Assembly (NCBI GenBank): GCA_045641625.1
Contig: JAZUHH010000012.1
Location: 1 to 64,000 of the forward strand
DNA: 64,000 nucleotides
DNA from: UBA1723 sp045641625
GTDB lineage: Bacteria; Bacteroidota; Bacteroidia; Bacteroidales; Paludibacteraceae
Direction: 5' to 3'
The position numbers were made by a program, and so were the translations under genes. This document shows positions 25,333 through 34,772 of the stretch, piece by piece (positions within the stretch are counted from its first letter, which is position 1; the number at the start of each line of letters is the position of its first letter). Below the pieces are notes generated by a model. It worked only from the letters and a program-made list of their open reading frames with translations. It had not been told where the DNA came from and searched no databases.

Positions 25333-26883
25333 ATGAAAAAGCAATTAAGTTTTTTAGTTTCCTTATTTTTTGTTTGTGCTTGTGCCTTTGACATTTCGGC
25401 TCAAAAAATTACAAAAGACATTCTTCTTCGTTCCAAGGAAAAGATTAGTTTTACTAAAACTAAATATGTGGATCTGCCATTGGACTCGCTTCCTGAAAAA
25501 GATAGAGAATTTTTTAAGGACCAGGATTTTTCTGAAGCATCGGAACCAATTAGGGTTTCTGTTCTTAGAGACGAGGAAGTGTTTGACTACGATGAAATCT
25601 TGATTAAATTCTCTCTGTCATGTACTGCTGAGGCTTATAAATACAAAGATATTGCTGATTTGCAGGAAGATATAGCAAAGGAAATGGCGACAGTAGGAAA
25701 ATATGCGAGTCCAAAGGAGAAGTTGATCTCAAGTTACCTGGAGAATGGGACGTCGATTGATGGAGTGTTCCGCAAACTTGGCAGTTTGAATGACTATGAT
25801 GCAATTTGTGTGGATGATACTGCTATCCTAAAAAAAGAAGTTGCAAAATACCCTAACAGTAACCGAAGTGCAATAAACAAGAAGTTTGCTCTTTCTGTGA
25901 AAAATGGGGTTTTATACTTGGATAATGATGCGTCATATATAAACGAAGTTATAGGTATATACGACATAGAGAAGGGAAAGCGAATACTTCCTTCTGATTT
26001 GCTGACAAGCGTAAAGGTTAAGAATCGCTATCATGATGATACGCTTGTGATGACTAAAGTGAAATCAATTAAAAAGGATGAAATCTATTTTAGCTACGAA
26101 GGTGGAGACTTTTATGTGCACACAATAAGCAAAAAAGATTCATTGTTGACTCCGTATGCAGAGTATTTGATGGCTAAGGATAAGGGTTACACAATCGAAA
26201 CCGTAGAGCAAAGTAACGGAGACATTGTGCAGAAATTCGATTTCTATAGGATTGATGACAGTTATGACTCTAAAGAATTAATGCTGCCGTATAAGCTGAA
26301 CGGAACTTCAGAGACAGAAAAGATCAGAAATATAATGTTGGAAGTGATGTTCGGTAAAAGTGACGGTGATATCGAAAATTTAGTGCTCGAGGGAGTCAAG
26401 TCCTGGGGAAGAAGAACAGAAATGCTTTTCCGTAGTGGAGATGGAATAGTATCCTTTGGCTTTGAAAACAAGTCGGTGAATAACAACAAAAGCAACACGT
26501 TCATCGTTTTCAATAAAGAGACAGGAGAGGCAATAAAGGCCGAAGACCTGATAAAAGATAAGAAGGGCTTTATGGAGTTCGTGAATTCCCATAAGTATTA
26601 TATGGAGGGATTCTTGTTCGGCGACTCATTCGAAGGAAAAGAAAAGTATGGAAGCGAGTTTAAGAGCTATCTTAAACATTCCGTTCATTTTGGTGATTTC
26701 AAGGGATTGGAAGAGTTTCCAACATCTTGGTTCTTTGTCTTTAACAAGATGGACGAGGTTATCCCAGTCGAGTTTAACACTAGCAAGAATCGTATTTTCT
26801 TGGATTATAGTGACATAAAGAAGTTCATGAACAAGAAGTATGTGAAAGTAATGGACAAGGCTGTAAAGTCCATAAAAAAATAG
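25333..26883 (+). CDS. Secreted protein of unknown function
   Basis: 516 residues from the ATG at 25333 (a GTG two codons earlier is possible). The signal peptide is MKKQLSFLVSLFFVCACAFDISAQ. The chain is Lys-, Asp- and Glu-rich and mixed alpha/beta. The stretch near residue 385 (FIVFNKETGEAIKAEDLIKD) recalls the DUF3298-type segment of periplasmic proteins, but I cannot confirm the family. No sorting domain or lipobox, so periplasmic. It stands alone, with its own promoter. A/T-rich codon use differs from the highly expressed neighbour rpsP. Confidence 0.7.
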   Translation: MKKQLSFLVSLFFVCACAFDISAQKITKDILLRSKEKISFTKTKYVDLPLDSLPEKDREFFKDQDFSEASEPIRVSVLRDEEVFDYDEILIKFSLSCTAEAYKYKDIADLQEDIAKEMATVGKYASPKEKLISSYLENGTSIDGVFRKLGSLNDYDAICVDDTAILKKEVAKYPNSNRSAINKKFALSVKNGVLYLDNDASYINEVIGIYDIEKGKRILPSDLLTSVKVKNRYHDDTLVMTKVKSIKKDEIYFSYEGGDFYVHTISKKDSLLTPYAEYLMAKDKGYTIETVEQSNGDIVQKFDFYRIDDSYDSKELMLPYKLNGTSETEKIRNIMLEVMFGKSDGDIENLVLEGVKSWGRRTEMLFRSGDGIVSFGFENKSVNNNKSNTFIVFNKETGEAIKAEDLIKDKKGFMEFVNSHKYYMEGFLFGDSFEGKEKYGSEFKSYLKHSVHFGDFKGLEEFPTSWFFVFNKMDEVIPVEFNTSKNRIFLDYSDIKKFMNKKYVKVMDKAVKSIKK

Positions 26884-26985
26884 AAATGGCCAGTTGGGTG
26901 TATTGATATTTCTGCATTTGCCGGGAATTATGTGCTATTCCATATAAAAACTTGGAGGAAAACTTGCAGAATAAATAAAAAGTAG

Positions 26986-26993
26986 TAACTTTG
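26986..26993 (+). promoter_or_regulatory. rpsP promoter, -7 element TAACTTTG
   Basis: Exact TAnnTTTG match 31 bases before the rpsP ATG. Confidence 0.75.
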
Positions 26994-27024
26994 CGTCCGA
27001 ATTAAAATTTAAATCAAAAAAGAA

Positions 27025-27558
27025 ATGGCAACTAAAATTAGATTGCAGAGACACGGCCGCAAGGGGTACGCGTACTACCACATCGTCGTAGCTGATAGCA
27101 GAGCACCACGTGATGGTAAGTTTATCGAGAAGCTTGGAACATACAATCCAAACACTAATCCTGCTACAGTTGATTTAAACTTTGAGAAGGCTCTTCAGTG
27201 GGTTCTTAACGGAGCTGAGCCAACTGATACTGCTCGCACAGTCCTTTCTGGCGAGGGTGTTTACCTAAAGAAGCACCTACTTGGTGGTGTTAAGAAGGGT
27301 GCATTCTCTGAGGCTGTAGCTGATCAGAAGTTCGAGGCTTGGAAGAAGGACAAGGACGCTAAGGCAGAGGCAAAGAAGGCTAGCCTAAAGGGTGAGGCTG
27401 ACTCAGCAAAGAAGGCTAAGCTTAGCGCTGAGCAGGCATTCAACAAGGCTAAGGCTGAGGCTGTAGCTAAGAAGAAGGCTGAGGCTATCGCAGCAGCAGA
27501 GGCAGCTAACGCTCCAGCAGCAGAGGCAGCAGAGACTGAGGCTCCAGCAGCAGAGTAA
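27025..27558 (+). CDS. rpsP: 30S ribosomal protein S16 with long Lys/Ala tail
   Basis: Structural protein of the small ribosomal subunit. 177 residues; the first 80 or so are the conserved S16 core (KIRLQRHGRKGYAYYHIVVA, then RDGKFIEKLGTYNP). The rest is a low-complexity tail of Ala, Lys and Glu, ending with AAEAAETEAPAAE. E. coli S16 has 82 residues; long tails are usual in this phylum. The tail is highly charged and probably unstructured. Codon bias is that of a highly expressed gene. Confidence 0.97.
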   Translation: MATKIRLQRHGRKGYAYYHIVVADSRAPRDGKFIEKLGTYNPNTNPATVDLNFEKALQWVLNGAEPTDTARTVLSGEGVYLKKHLLGGVKKGAFSEAVADQKFEAWKKDKDAKAEAKKASLKGEADSAKKAKLSAEQAFNKAKAEAVAKKKAEAIAAAEAANAPAAEAAETEAPAAE

Positions 27559-27652
27559 TTTCTTGCAGGACATTCATAGTGTCAGATACAAGGTGTGTTC
27601 CCGATTCTTTCTGGAATACACCTTTATTACGTTTGTATATAATATCTTACCA

Positions 27653-29353
27653 ATGGCTTTTTTTCGTAAACTTTTTTTCTTGTCTTTTACTTCACTAACT
27701 GCAGTTCTTTCCCTGGCGCAGAACTTGAATCCGGTTCCGCCGCTCGAGGTGACAACTCTCTCGGGAAGCTACCTTGAACTTAGAAGGAACCATTTTCATG
27801 GCGGTTTGGATTTCCGTACCGGTGGTCAGGTCAATCTTCCGATCTATGCTGTCGAGGACGGCTACGTTTCGTATGTGTCTGTAGAGTCAAGAAGCTATGG
27901 AAAAAGAGTCATGATTACTCATCCTGACGGAACTGTTTCCCTGTATGCCCATCTGAACGGCTTTCTAGGCGAGATCGCCAGAAAAGTAAGGCAGACTCAG
28001 GAGGAGAAGCAGGAATATGAAGTTGAAGTTAACCTGAAACCAGGAGAAATAAAGGTGAAGAAGGGCGAACAGTTCGCTTGGAGCGGAAACACTGGAAGCA
28101 GTGCAGGACCTCATCTTCACTTTGAGTTGCGTTCCCCTCAAGGACATCTGATAAATCCGTTGAAGTACAACAATGTCTGGAAGATTGAGGATAACCGTGC
28201 ACCGAGAATCAATGCGGCAAAGATCTATGCGATAGCAGGCAAGGGTGTAGTCGGCGGCAGAGAAAGCGTGAAGTTCAATACAAAGGTAGTAGGAAGCGAG
28301 AAAAGACTGAACGGTCCCTCTAAAGTCAGAGCTTGGGGAGAGATCGCGTTCGAGGTCAAGGCCTTTGACTTTATGACTGGAACTCCATTCCATCATACAC
28401 CACGAATTTTGAGACTATACTTCGATGGCAAATTAGCTTCAGAAGTGAATATTTCCGATGTGCTGTTTGCCAATACTCGCGCCATAAACAGCTTTATGGA
28501 CTACGCTCAGCAGGTAAATACCGGAGAGTTCTTCATGAAGTTCACAAAAGAGAAGAACAATCCGCTTAACATTCAGAAGTCGTTCATCAACAACGGTATC
28601 TTGAATGTGAACGAGGAAAGAGAATACGAGGTAGTTTATGAGGTAGAGGATGACATGGGCTTGAAGGACGTGCTTCGTATGACCATAGTCGGAGAGAAGC
28701 ACCAGTACACTTCCTATCCAACCCAGACTGACAAACTGACTGCGGGCATTCCGAATATGTTCGAGAATGACAAGTTGCTTATGCTTTTCCCAGAGGATGC
28801 GCTTTATACTGACTTGTCGGTAGGCTACAAATACGAGCCTAGCACAAAGTATTTCTCAGGAATTCATACTGTAGGAAATGTAGGTATTCCACTTCACTCA
28901 TTCTGTGACTTGACGATAAAGGTGGAGAATGACACTCTGCAGGACAAGAGCAAGTATGTCATTGTCGAGCTTTCAAACGTAGGCACCATTCTTCGTGCAA
29001 GTAAGGCGACCTACAACAACGGCTATTTGACATGCAGAATGCGTAACTTGGGAAGATATGCTGTCTGGAAGGATACAGAGAAACCTTACATCGGTGTGCG
29101 TCAGACCAAGAACATTCGCACAACAAACACCTTGGTGCTGACTATGGGAGACGGTTTGAGCGGCATCAAGTCTTATTGCGGAGAGATTGACGGCAAGTGG
29201 GTGTTGTTCGAGTATGATGCAAAAACTTCATTGCTGTACTGCTTCTTGCCTAACGAAGGCATTACCAAAGACGGAAAGCAGAGGGAGCTGACTTTCACAG
29301 TTACCGATATGTGCGGAAATGTCGCCACTTACAGAAAAACGATTTTCTATTAA
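27653..29353 (+). CDS. M23 family metallopeptidase (peptidoglycan endopeptidase)
   Basis: 566 residues from the ATG at 27653, which opens a clean signal peptide (MAFFRKLFFLSFTSLTAVLS); the frame extends 30 codons upstream without that feature. The N-terminal third is a LytM/M23 domain: zinc ligands His49 and Asp53 in HFHGGLDF and the HxH of GPHLHFELR. The middle holds an insertion rich in Lys and Glu (RQTQEEKQEYEVEVNLKPGE). The remaining 400 residues are beta-rich and Ig-like, seen in Bacteroidota M23 proteins. Likely cuts peptide cross-links in the periplasm. Fifteen bases separate it from the downstream C69 peptidase, so the two form an operon, perhaps with rpsP 94 bases upstream. Confidence 0.9.
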   Translation: MAFFRKLFFLSFTSLTAVLSLAQNLNPVPPLEVTTLSGSYLELRRNHFHGGLDFRTGGQVNLPIYAVEDGYVSYVSVESRSYGKRVMITHPDGTVSLYAHLNGFLGEIARKVRQTQEEKQEYEVEVNLKPGEIKVKKGEQFAWSGNTGSSAGPHLHFELRSPQGHLINPLKYNNVWKIEDNRAPRINAAKIYAIAGKGVVGGRESVKFNTKVVGSEKRLNGPSKVRAWGEIAFEVKAFDFMTGTPFHHTPRILRLYFDGKLASEVNISDVLFANTRAINSFMDYAQQVNTGEFFMKFTKEKNNPLNIQKSFINNGILNVNEEREYEVVYEVEDDMGLKDVLRMTIVGEKHQYTSYPTQTDKLTAGIPNMFENDKLLMLFPEDALYTDLSVGYKYEPSTKYFSGIHTVGNVGIPLHSFCDLTIKVENDTLQDKSKYVIVELSNVGTILRASKATYNNGYLTCRMRNLGRYAVWKDTEKPYIGVRQTKNIRTTNTLVLTMGDGLSGIKSYCGEIDGKWVLFEYDAKTSLLYCFLPNEGITKDGKQRELTFTVTDMCGNVATYRKTIFY

Positions 29354-29368
29354 AACTTGTTGCTTGAT

Positions 29369-31018
29369 ATGAAGCGAATAGGAATTATAGTTGCATTTAT
29401 CATATATGCCGCAGCTGCATTCTGCGGAACTAACATTCTTGTCGGAAAGGCTTGCTCTTCGGATGGTTCGACGCTCTGCACTTATTCAGCAGACTCGTAC
29501 TATTTGTACGGAGAACTGGACTTCAGCCCTAGAGAGGAACATTCAAAGTATTCTAAGATAGATATTTACGGCTGGGATACACGCCGCTATCAGGGAAAGG
29601 TTGACCAAGTGCCGGAGACTGCAGCAGTATTGGGAAACATTAACGAGTACCAGGTGTGCATCACGGAGTCAACTTGGGGAGGACGTCCCGAACTTGTCGA
29701 TACGAGCGGCATACTTGACTACGGAAACCTTATAAAGCTTACTTTGCAGCGATGCAAGAATGCTGTCGAGGCTATTCAGATTATGACTGAACTGGTTGAC
29801 GAGTATGGTTACTGCAGCAGTGGCGAGACTTTCACAATTGCAGATCCAAACCAAATATGGATTATGGAGATGATTGGCAAAGGCCCAGACATCAAGGGAG
29901 CTGTGTGGGTAGCCCAAAGAGTTCCGGACGACCATATCTGTGCGCATGCCAACCATTCCAGAATTACGTCTTTCCCGATGAACGACAGGCAGAACTGCAT
30001 GTATTCAAAAGATGTGATTTCCTTTGCAAGGGAAAAGGGTTACTTTGACGGAAAGAACAAGAACTTCAGCTTTTCTGACGCTTACGACCCAATGAGTTTC
30101 TCGGCTCGCAGGTTTTGTGATTCAAGAGTATGGTCAGTGTTCAGAAAGCTTTCTCCAGACATGGACAAATACTTGGACTATGTCATGGGAAAGAGCGACG
30201 AGAGACTTCCTCTATGGGTTAAGCCTACAAACAAGATCTCGCTTCATGACTTGAAGGAGCTGATGCGAGACAGATTCGAGGGAACTCCTTTGAACTCAAG
30301 CGAAGGCGTAGGAAGCGAGCCTTTCGGTTCGCAGATGCGCTTCGCACCAAGAGAGTGGGAGATTGACGGTGTCAAGTATTTCAACGAAAACCCTATTGCC
30401 GGTCCTCAGAACGCATTCTCTTTCGTTGCACAGATGCGAAACTATCTTCCGAACATGGTTGGCGGAGTATTGTGGTACGGAGTTGACGATGCGACATTTA
30501 CTGTTTACATTCCTTTGTACTGTGGAATTACAAGCGTTCCGAAGTGTTTCACAACTGACAACGGAAGCCAGTTGAAATTCTCTTGGGACTCTGCCTATTG
30601 GGTGTTCAACTGGGTGTCGAACATGGTTTACTACAGGTATTCGCTAATGGCTCCGGATGTCATCAAACAGCAACTCGAGATAGAGAAGAAACTTGAGGAT
30701 AACCTTGAGGTAGTCGAGGAGGCTGCCAAGAGCCTTTACAAGAAAAGTCCAGAATACGCCGCAAGATTCCTGACAGAATATTCTGAAAACCAGTCCCATA
30801 TCACAATGTCTGCGTGGAAGTCCCTTGGCGAGTTCCTGCTTGTGAAATACTGTGACGGAGGAGTCAAGAGGGAGCGAAAAGGCAAGTTCATCGACAACGG
30901 TTGGGGAGTGCCTGAGAAGATCTCTTTCCCTGGCTATTCCGACTGGTTCTATCGCCAGATTATTAACGAGACAGGAGACAAGTACAGACTTCCTGACGAG
31001 TATCAGAACAAGAAATAA
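29369..31018 (+). CDS. C69 family secreted dipeptidase
   Basis: 549 residues from the ATG at 29369 (upstream TTG codons are less likely). Signal peptide MKRIGIIVAFIIYAAAA; processing would leave Cys19 as the N-terminal nucleophile in CGTNILVGKACSSDGST, the expected start of mature C69 (U34) peptidases. Further family motifs are ITESTWGGR, ETFTIADPNQIWIMEMIGKG and VPDDHICAHANHSRI. Family members hydrolyse dipeptides, and its partner M23 gene suggests use of wall-derived or dietary peptides. It lies in an operon with the M23 gene and is closed by a strong terminator. Confidence 0.92.
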   Translation: MKRIGIIVAFIIYAAAAFCGTNILVGKACSSDGSTLCTYSADSYYLYGELDFSPREEHSKYSKIDIYGWDTRRYQGKVDQVPETAAVLGNINEYQVCITESTWGGRPELVDTSGILDYGNLIKLTLQRCKNAVEAIQIMTELVDEYGYCSSGETFTIADPNQIWIMEMIGKGPDIKGAVWVAQRVPDDHICAHANHSRITSFPMNDRQNCMYSKDVISFAREKGYFDGKNKNFSFSDAYDPMSFSARRFCDSRVWSVFRKLSPDMDKYLDYVMGKSDERLPLWVKPTNKISLHDLKELMRDRFEGTPLNSSEGVGSEPFGSQMRFAPREWEIDGVKYFNENPIAGPQNAFSFVAQMRNYLPNMVGGVLWYGVDDATFTVYIPLYCGITSVPKCFTTDNGSQLKFSWDSAYWVFNWVSNMVYYRYSLMAPDVIKQQLEIEKKLEDNLEVVEEAAKSLYKKSPEYAARFLTEYSENQSHITMSAWKSLGEFLLVKYCDGGVKRERKGKFIDNGWGVPEKISFPGYSDWFYRQIINETGDKYRLPDEYQNKK

Positions 31019-31049
31019 GCTTTGACCTTTTCTTTTTTAATCATAGGGA

Positions 31050-31080
31050 ATAGAGGCATCTGACGATGCCTCTATTTTTT
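31050..31080 (+). terminator. Terminator of the M23-C69 operon
   Basis: Perfect 11-bp stem ATAGAGGCATC/GATGCCTCTAT with a TGAC loop, then six T. Confidence 0.9.
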
Positions 31081-31424
31081 GCTTTTGTCATTGCGTGAAA
31101 GCCGAAGATATTTGTCGGAATAACCGTGATTTGTCAGAGATCTATAAGTGTTTTTGCTTTTCCTGGTAAAGACCCTGTTTTAGCCTTTCCTGCAGATACC
31201 ACTCCCTTTGGCTTTTGCATTCATTCCCTTCTGAAGAATATTGGTCTTTATGTTTTTTTATTGGTTGCCCAAATTTCAAGTGTATTTTCTTATGTTCTTA
31301 AGATTATTCAGGCTTCCGTTTGTGTTAAAAAAGCTTAAAATTTGGTTGAATTTGACGATAATTAGAAAAAGTTTAGTAATTTAGCGGCATTAAAGGATTT
31401 TTTGAAAAATAAAAGAGAAAAGAT
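31081..31424. other. Gene-free spacer with weak promoter
   Basis: A 70-codon open frame at 31126-31338 has no supported start or family. TTTG at 31351-31354 and TAATTTAG at 31377-31384 may be the promoter of the next gene, one base off the -7 consensus. Confidence 0.4.
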
Positions 31425-32489
31425 ATGAAGAAGTTATTTACTACAATTGCACTTTCTTTGGCTCTATGCTCAGTAGTTGGAGCACAGACTAAGGTTACAT
31501 ATCGCACTAACGCTTTGATTCCAGGTGACGAGCGTACACTTACAAAGTTCGAATATACAGACAACAGCCAGAGCGGTCCGGCTCAGATTTGGGACTTCTC
31601 TAAGGCAGAGACTACAGAGAATATGGTAATCAACCAGGGTGTCAATACAGGCGTTGAGGTTGGTAACTTGAATCTTGGTTCTTCGAACAATTTGTTGGAG
31701 TGCAACGAGGGTGGAGAGAAGAACACTTACTTCGAGATCAGCAAGAACCAGAAGATGTACTGGGGCTTGAAGGGTAAGGGTGGCGCTTTCATCCAGTTCA
31801 ACGAGCCGATCGTGGACCTTCCTTTCCCATTCGCATACGGTGATATAGTTTCCGGTCCAATGGACGGTTCTTATACTGACAACGACGGCAAGGTTTACCC
31901 TATCGAGGGTCAGTATTTCACATCTGCCGATGCGTGGGGTACAATCATCCTTCCTGACGGAAGCAAGTACGATAACGTGCTTCGTGTAAAGGTAGAGAAG
32001 TTCTACAAGCAGCCTCTAGGTTCATTGAACTTCGACATCCACACAATCCGCTACCAGTATTTCGCTCCTGGTGTTCGCTATCCGGTTATGGTTGCCCTTG
32101 TTGATGACACAAAGAGCGACTGCAACTGCGCTTGCGGTCAGTCTCATAGCGAATACGCATACTATCAGCCAGAAGGTTCGGTTTACGCACTTCGTTCAAC
32201 TGACGAGGTCGCTAACGAGGAGGCAGAAGAGGCTTCTTTCGAGCTAAGCGCTTATCCTAATCCGTTCAAGTCTGTGCTTGTAGCTTCCTACACTTCAAGC
32301 AAGGCCGGAGAGGTTACTCTTGACATTCTTGATGCAAGCGGAAAGCTTGTCAAGGGATTCGGTAAGTTCAGCGTAGAGGAAGGTACAAATACTGTTACTC
32401 TTGAGACTTCTGACCTTGGTATCGGTCACTATGTGGTTCGTGCAACTTTCAACGGAGGCACTTACGTTCAGAACGTAGTCAAGAAATAA
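31425..32489 (+). CDS. Secreted protein with T9SS type A sorting domain
   Basis: 354 residues. Signal peptide MKKLFTTIALSLALCSVVGAQ; a beta-rich middle with WDFSKAET and WGLKGKGG, no family recognised; a Cys-rich loop DCNCACGQS at about residue 230; then an acidic linker and a type A T9SS domain from about residue 275 (LSAYPNPFKSVLVASY, then LDASGKLVKGF, ending VQNVVKK). Exported through the outer membrane and either released or anchored. Single-gene transcript with its own terminator. Function unknown. Confidence 0.85.
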   Translation: MKKLFTTIALSLALCSVVGAQTKVTYRTNALIPGDERTLTKFEYTDNSQSGPAQIWDFSKAETTENMVINQGVNTGVEVGNLNLGSSNNLLECNEGGEKNTYFEISKNQKMYWGLKGKGGAFIQFNEPIVDLPFPFAYGDIVSGPMDGSYTDNDGKVYPIEGQYFTSADAWGTIILPDGSKYDNVLRVKVEKFYKQPLGSLNFDIHTIRYQYFAPGVRYPVMVALVDDTKSDCNCACGQSHSEYAYYQPEGSVYALRSTDEVANEEAEEASFELSAYPNPFKSVLVASYTSSKAGEVTLDILDASGKLVKGFGKFSVEEGTNTVTLETSDLGIGHYVVRATFNGGTYVQNVVKK

Positions 32490-32515
32490 TGCAGTTCCAT
32501 AGCTGAAAGCATTGT

Positions 32516-32551
32516 AAAGGGAAGCATTTAGAGATGTTTCCCTTTGTTTTT
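32516..32551 (+). terminator. Intrinsic terminator
   Basis: AAAGGGAAGCAT (32516-32527) pairs with ATGTTTCCCTTT (32534-32545, one G-U), then GTTTTT. Confidence 0.8.
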
Positions 32552-32572
32552 AACTCTTTTTAACGTTTTTCT

Positions 32573-32604
32573 TTTGGTGTATAGTTGTCAATAGACTACC
32601 TTTG
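32573..32604 (+). promoter_or_regulatory. Promoter of lolA-like operon
   Basis: TTTG at 32573-32576 and TACCTTTG at 32597-32604, 20 bases apart: full -33/-7 match. Confidence 0.75.
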
Positions 32605-32629
32605 CATAAAAGGTTAAATTTACGATATT

Positions 32630-33292
32630 ATGAGGTTAAGAAATATTTTGAATATAGTGTCGGGTGTGTTCCTTGCTTTGGCTTCTGTGTCTGTACAAGC
32701 TGAGGAAGCAAAGGATCCCAAGGCTATGTCTTTGCTCGACAAGGCTTATAAGGTTGTAGATGGAAACAACTCATACTCCATTAAGTTCACCCTCGACATC
32801 AGGAACAATCAGACCGGAAAGAATCAGAAGATGAAGGGAAGTGTGGACATGAAGGCCGAGAAGTTCAAGCTTTCCGTGGCAGGAGTTGAGACATATTTCG
32901 ACGGAACAACCGAGTATGTGTATATGAAGGACAATAACGAGGTGAATATCAGCTCTCCGGACAAGGAGCAGTTGAAGTCACTTAATCCGCTGTATATTCT
33001 TCGTTCGTACAAGGAAGGTTATAAGATGAAGTATATCGGAACAGACAAGACTCCGACTGGAACTATCGAGATTGTTGATCTGTTTCCGGATGATTTGAAG
33101 AGCCAGTATGCTCGTGTGACTTTGTCGCTAGATGCTACGTCTCTGCTTCCGGTATGTGTGCTGGTGCAGGGAAAGAACGGAGTGAATACCATTGTGTCAG
33201 TTGACGAGATGAAGAAGGCTGTTTTTGCGGATTCTGATTTTGTGTTCGAAACAGCAAAGTATAAGGATGTTGAGGTAATAGATTTGAGATAA
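32630..33292 (+). CDS. LolA-like outer-membrane lipoprotein carrier protein
   Basis: 220 residues with a signal peptide (to about VSVQA). The rest fits the LolA/LolB half-barrel: repeated beta strands YSIKFTLDIRN, KMKGSVDMKAEKFKL, DGTTEYVYMKDNNEVNIS and a closing ADSDFVFETAKY. The family shuttles lipoproteins from the inner to the outer membrane through the periplasm. Its stop overlaps the next start by one base (TAATG), which implies translational coupling to a membrane protein. Confidence 0.85.
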   Translation: MRLRNILNIVSGVFLALASVSVQAEEAKDPKAMSLLDKAYKVVDGNNSYSIKFTLDIRNNQTGKNQKMKGSVDMKAEKFKLSVAGVETYFDGTTEYVYMKDNNEVNISSPDKEQLKSLNPLYILRSYKEGYKMKYIGTDKTPTGTIEIVDLFPDDLKSQYARVTLSLDATSLLPVCVLVQGKNGVNTIVSVDEMKKAVFADSDFVFETAKYKDVEVIDLR

Positions 33293-34599
33293 TGAGAAAA
33301 TATAATTTTGCAGCCAGCGTAGAAAATGCAGAGGTTTTAAGGGAGGAAGGTATCAGGCGTGCCTGCATATGGTCCTCTATAGTAATGCTGGCTCCATGGG
33401 TAGTATGGGCAGTTCCTGTTGTCCCTATTGGGGTGAAATGGTCTGTACTCGCTATATTATGGGGTGTTTTCCCTATAGTAAATTCATTTCATGGCCAAAA
33501 AAATATAAGTAAGTTTAGCTATCAGACAAAGTTCCCGTCGTTGATGAGCCTGCCCATGTCTGCTGTGGCGTATTTCTCGTTGAGCAGGGATTATCCGCAA
33601 TTTTTTTCTTCCTATGATTCTCCGTTATGTATATTTAGTACACTTTTTTTGATTCTGGTTGTTTCAGGTTTTGTCAACTGGATTCATTTCGGTATTATGG
33701 TAAACGTAGATTCGTCAATTTCTCCTAAAAAGCCAGTTTTATTTACAACGAGAATAAAGGATTTGACGAAACATCGTTCCAAGAACAGTACATCATATTA
33801 TGTGCACTATATTGACCATAGACTGGAGTCTGACAGCCATTCAATATCGAGTTCAGACTATAATAATTGGCGGATCGGAGAGCTTCTTCAACTCTCAGTT
33901 CGTACCTTCGTTATAAATACGGACGGTGCGTATGTAGAAAGTGTAAGGCGATTGGCGGTTAACCCGGTAAGTACCGATGCAGATGAATTGCTTTTCGAGA
34001 AATCTCAGACGAGCGAGTTCGTAAAAGGTGCAATTTCGAATGCTCATGCCACGGTAAGCCGTTCTGGCACTTTGTGGTTCCTTTTTATTGTTTGTTCCAT
34101 GTTGTTCATGTTCTTGTCCGACAGTGACAAGTGTAATTTCATGTCTTTTGGCCATCCTGCGTATTTTATATTTCTGGTGCTTTCATTTTTCTTGTCTATA
34201 TTATTAGCATTGTGGGAACGCAAGAAATTGTTGAAGATATGCGATTACAAGAGTGAGCCGTATAATGTGTGGTGTGACAAACTGATAAAAAAGCTTGTGC
34301 TTGGTACAATTACTTTCGTGACCGTATTCGGTTTGTTTATATTGATATATAACAAGTCGTGCTCTAGTGCAATTCATTCAATTGAGTCGTATCGCTGTAC
34401 TACCGAGTCGCATTACCACAGCACTAAGCATGGTCATTATTATACCTATCATGCGGTTTTCTGTAGGGAAGGTGAGAATGTGTCCCGTACTTTAGAAATA
34501 CATGGTGATGAAATGGATTGTAATAGAATAGAAATCGGGGTAAAGAAGGGTTTGTTTGGTACCCCTGTGATTTTTAAGCATCGTGTCTTCAGAGAATAG
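33292..34599 (+). CDS. Membrane protein of unknown function coupled to LolA-like protein
   Basis: 435 residues. Hydrophobic helices near residues 20-65 (SIVMLAPWVVWAVPVVPIGV), 80-95 and 108-135. A soluble segment starts LFTTRIKDLTKHRSKNSTSY and contains a His/Asp-rich stretch. Two helices follow (TLWFLFIVCSMLFMFL, AYFIFLVLSFFLSILLALW) and a further one near 345-360, then a C-terminal His/Tyr-rich tail (HYHSTKHGHYYTYHA). The layout resembles the membrane protein at 12886-14064 and, in the SxxYY strand, the DUF3592-like pair at 60.3-61.3 kb. No function can be given. Translated by coupling to the LolA-like gene. Confidence 0.75.
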   Translation: MRKYNFAASVENAEVLREEGIRRACIWSSIVMLAPWVVWAVPVVPIGVKWSVLAILWGVFPIVNSFHGQKNISKFSYQTKFPSLMSLPMSAVAYFSLSRDYPQFFSSYDSPLCIFSTLFLILVVSGFVNWIHFGIMVNVDSSISPKKPVLFTTRIKDLTKHRSKNSTSYYVHYIDHRLESDSHSISSSDYNNWRIGELLQLSVRTFVINTDGAYVESVRRLAVNPVSTDADELLFEKSQTSEFVKGAISNAHATVSRSGTLWFLFIVCSMLFMFLSDSDKCNFMSFGHPAYFIFLVLSFFLSILLALWERKKLLKICDYKSEPYNVWCDKLIKKLVLGTITFVTVFGLFILIYNKSCSSAIHSIESYRCTTESHYHSTKHGHYYTYHAVFCREGENVSRTLEIHGDEMDCNRIEIGVKKGLFGTPVIFKHRVFRE

Positions 34600-34603
34600 C
34601 AGT

Positions 34604-34642
34604 GAAATATGGAGGGAGAAGATAACCCCTCCATATTTCTTT
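34604..34642 (+). terminator. Intrinsic terminator
   Basis: A 13-bp perfect stem GAAATATGGAGGG / CCCTCCATATTTC with a 10-base loop, then TTTTG. Confidence 0.85.
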
Positions 34643-34735
34643 TGTGAAAAGGTATGAATAAGGATTTGGCCTTTGCCTGAAGGAATTTGCAAGCAAAAAA
34701 AATTCCGTTTTGTGCTTGATGTTAAAATTTCTTTT

Positions 34736-34743
34736 TATATTTG
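34736..34743 (+). promoter_or_regulatory. Promoter of WYL gene, -7 element TATATTTG
   Basis: Exact TAnnTTTG match 29 bases before the ATG at 34773. Confidence 0.7.
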
Positions 34744-34772
34744 CAAAAGAACAATTCATAAAACCTAAGATT

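Noticed and set aside
31126..31338. Small 70-codon hydrophobic open frame
   Set aside because: No promoter, no family and low-complexity hydrophobic content of AT-rich spacer type.
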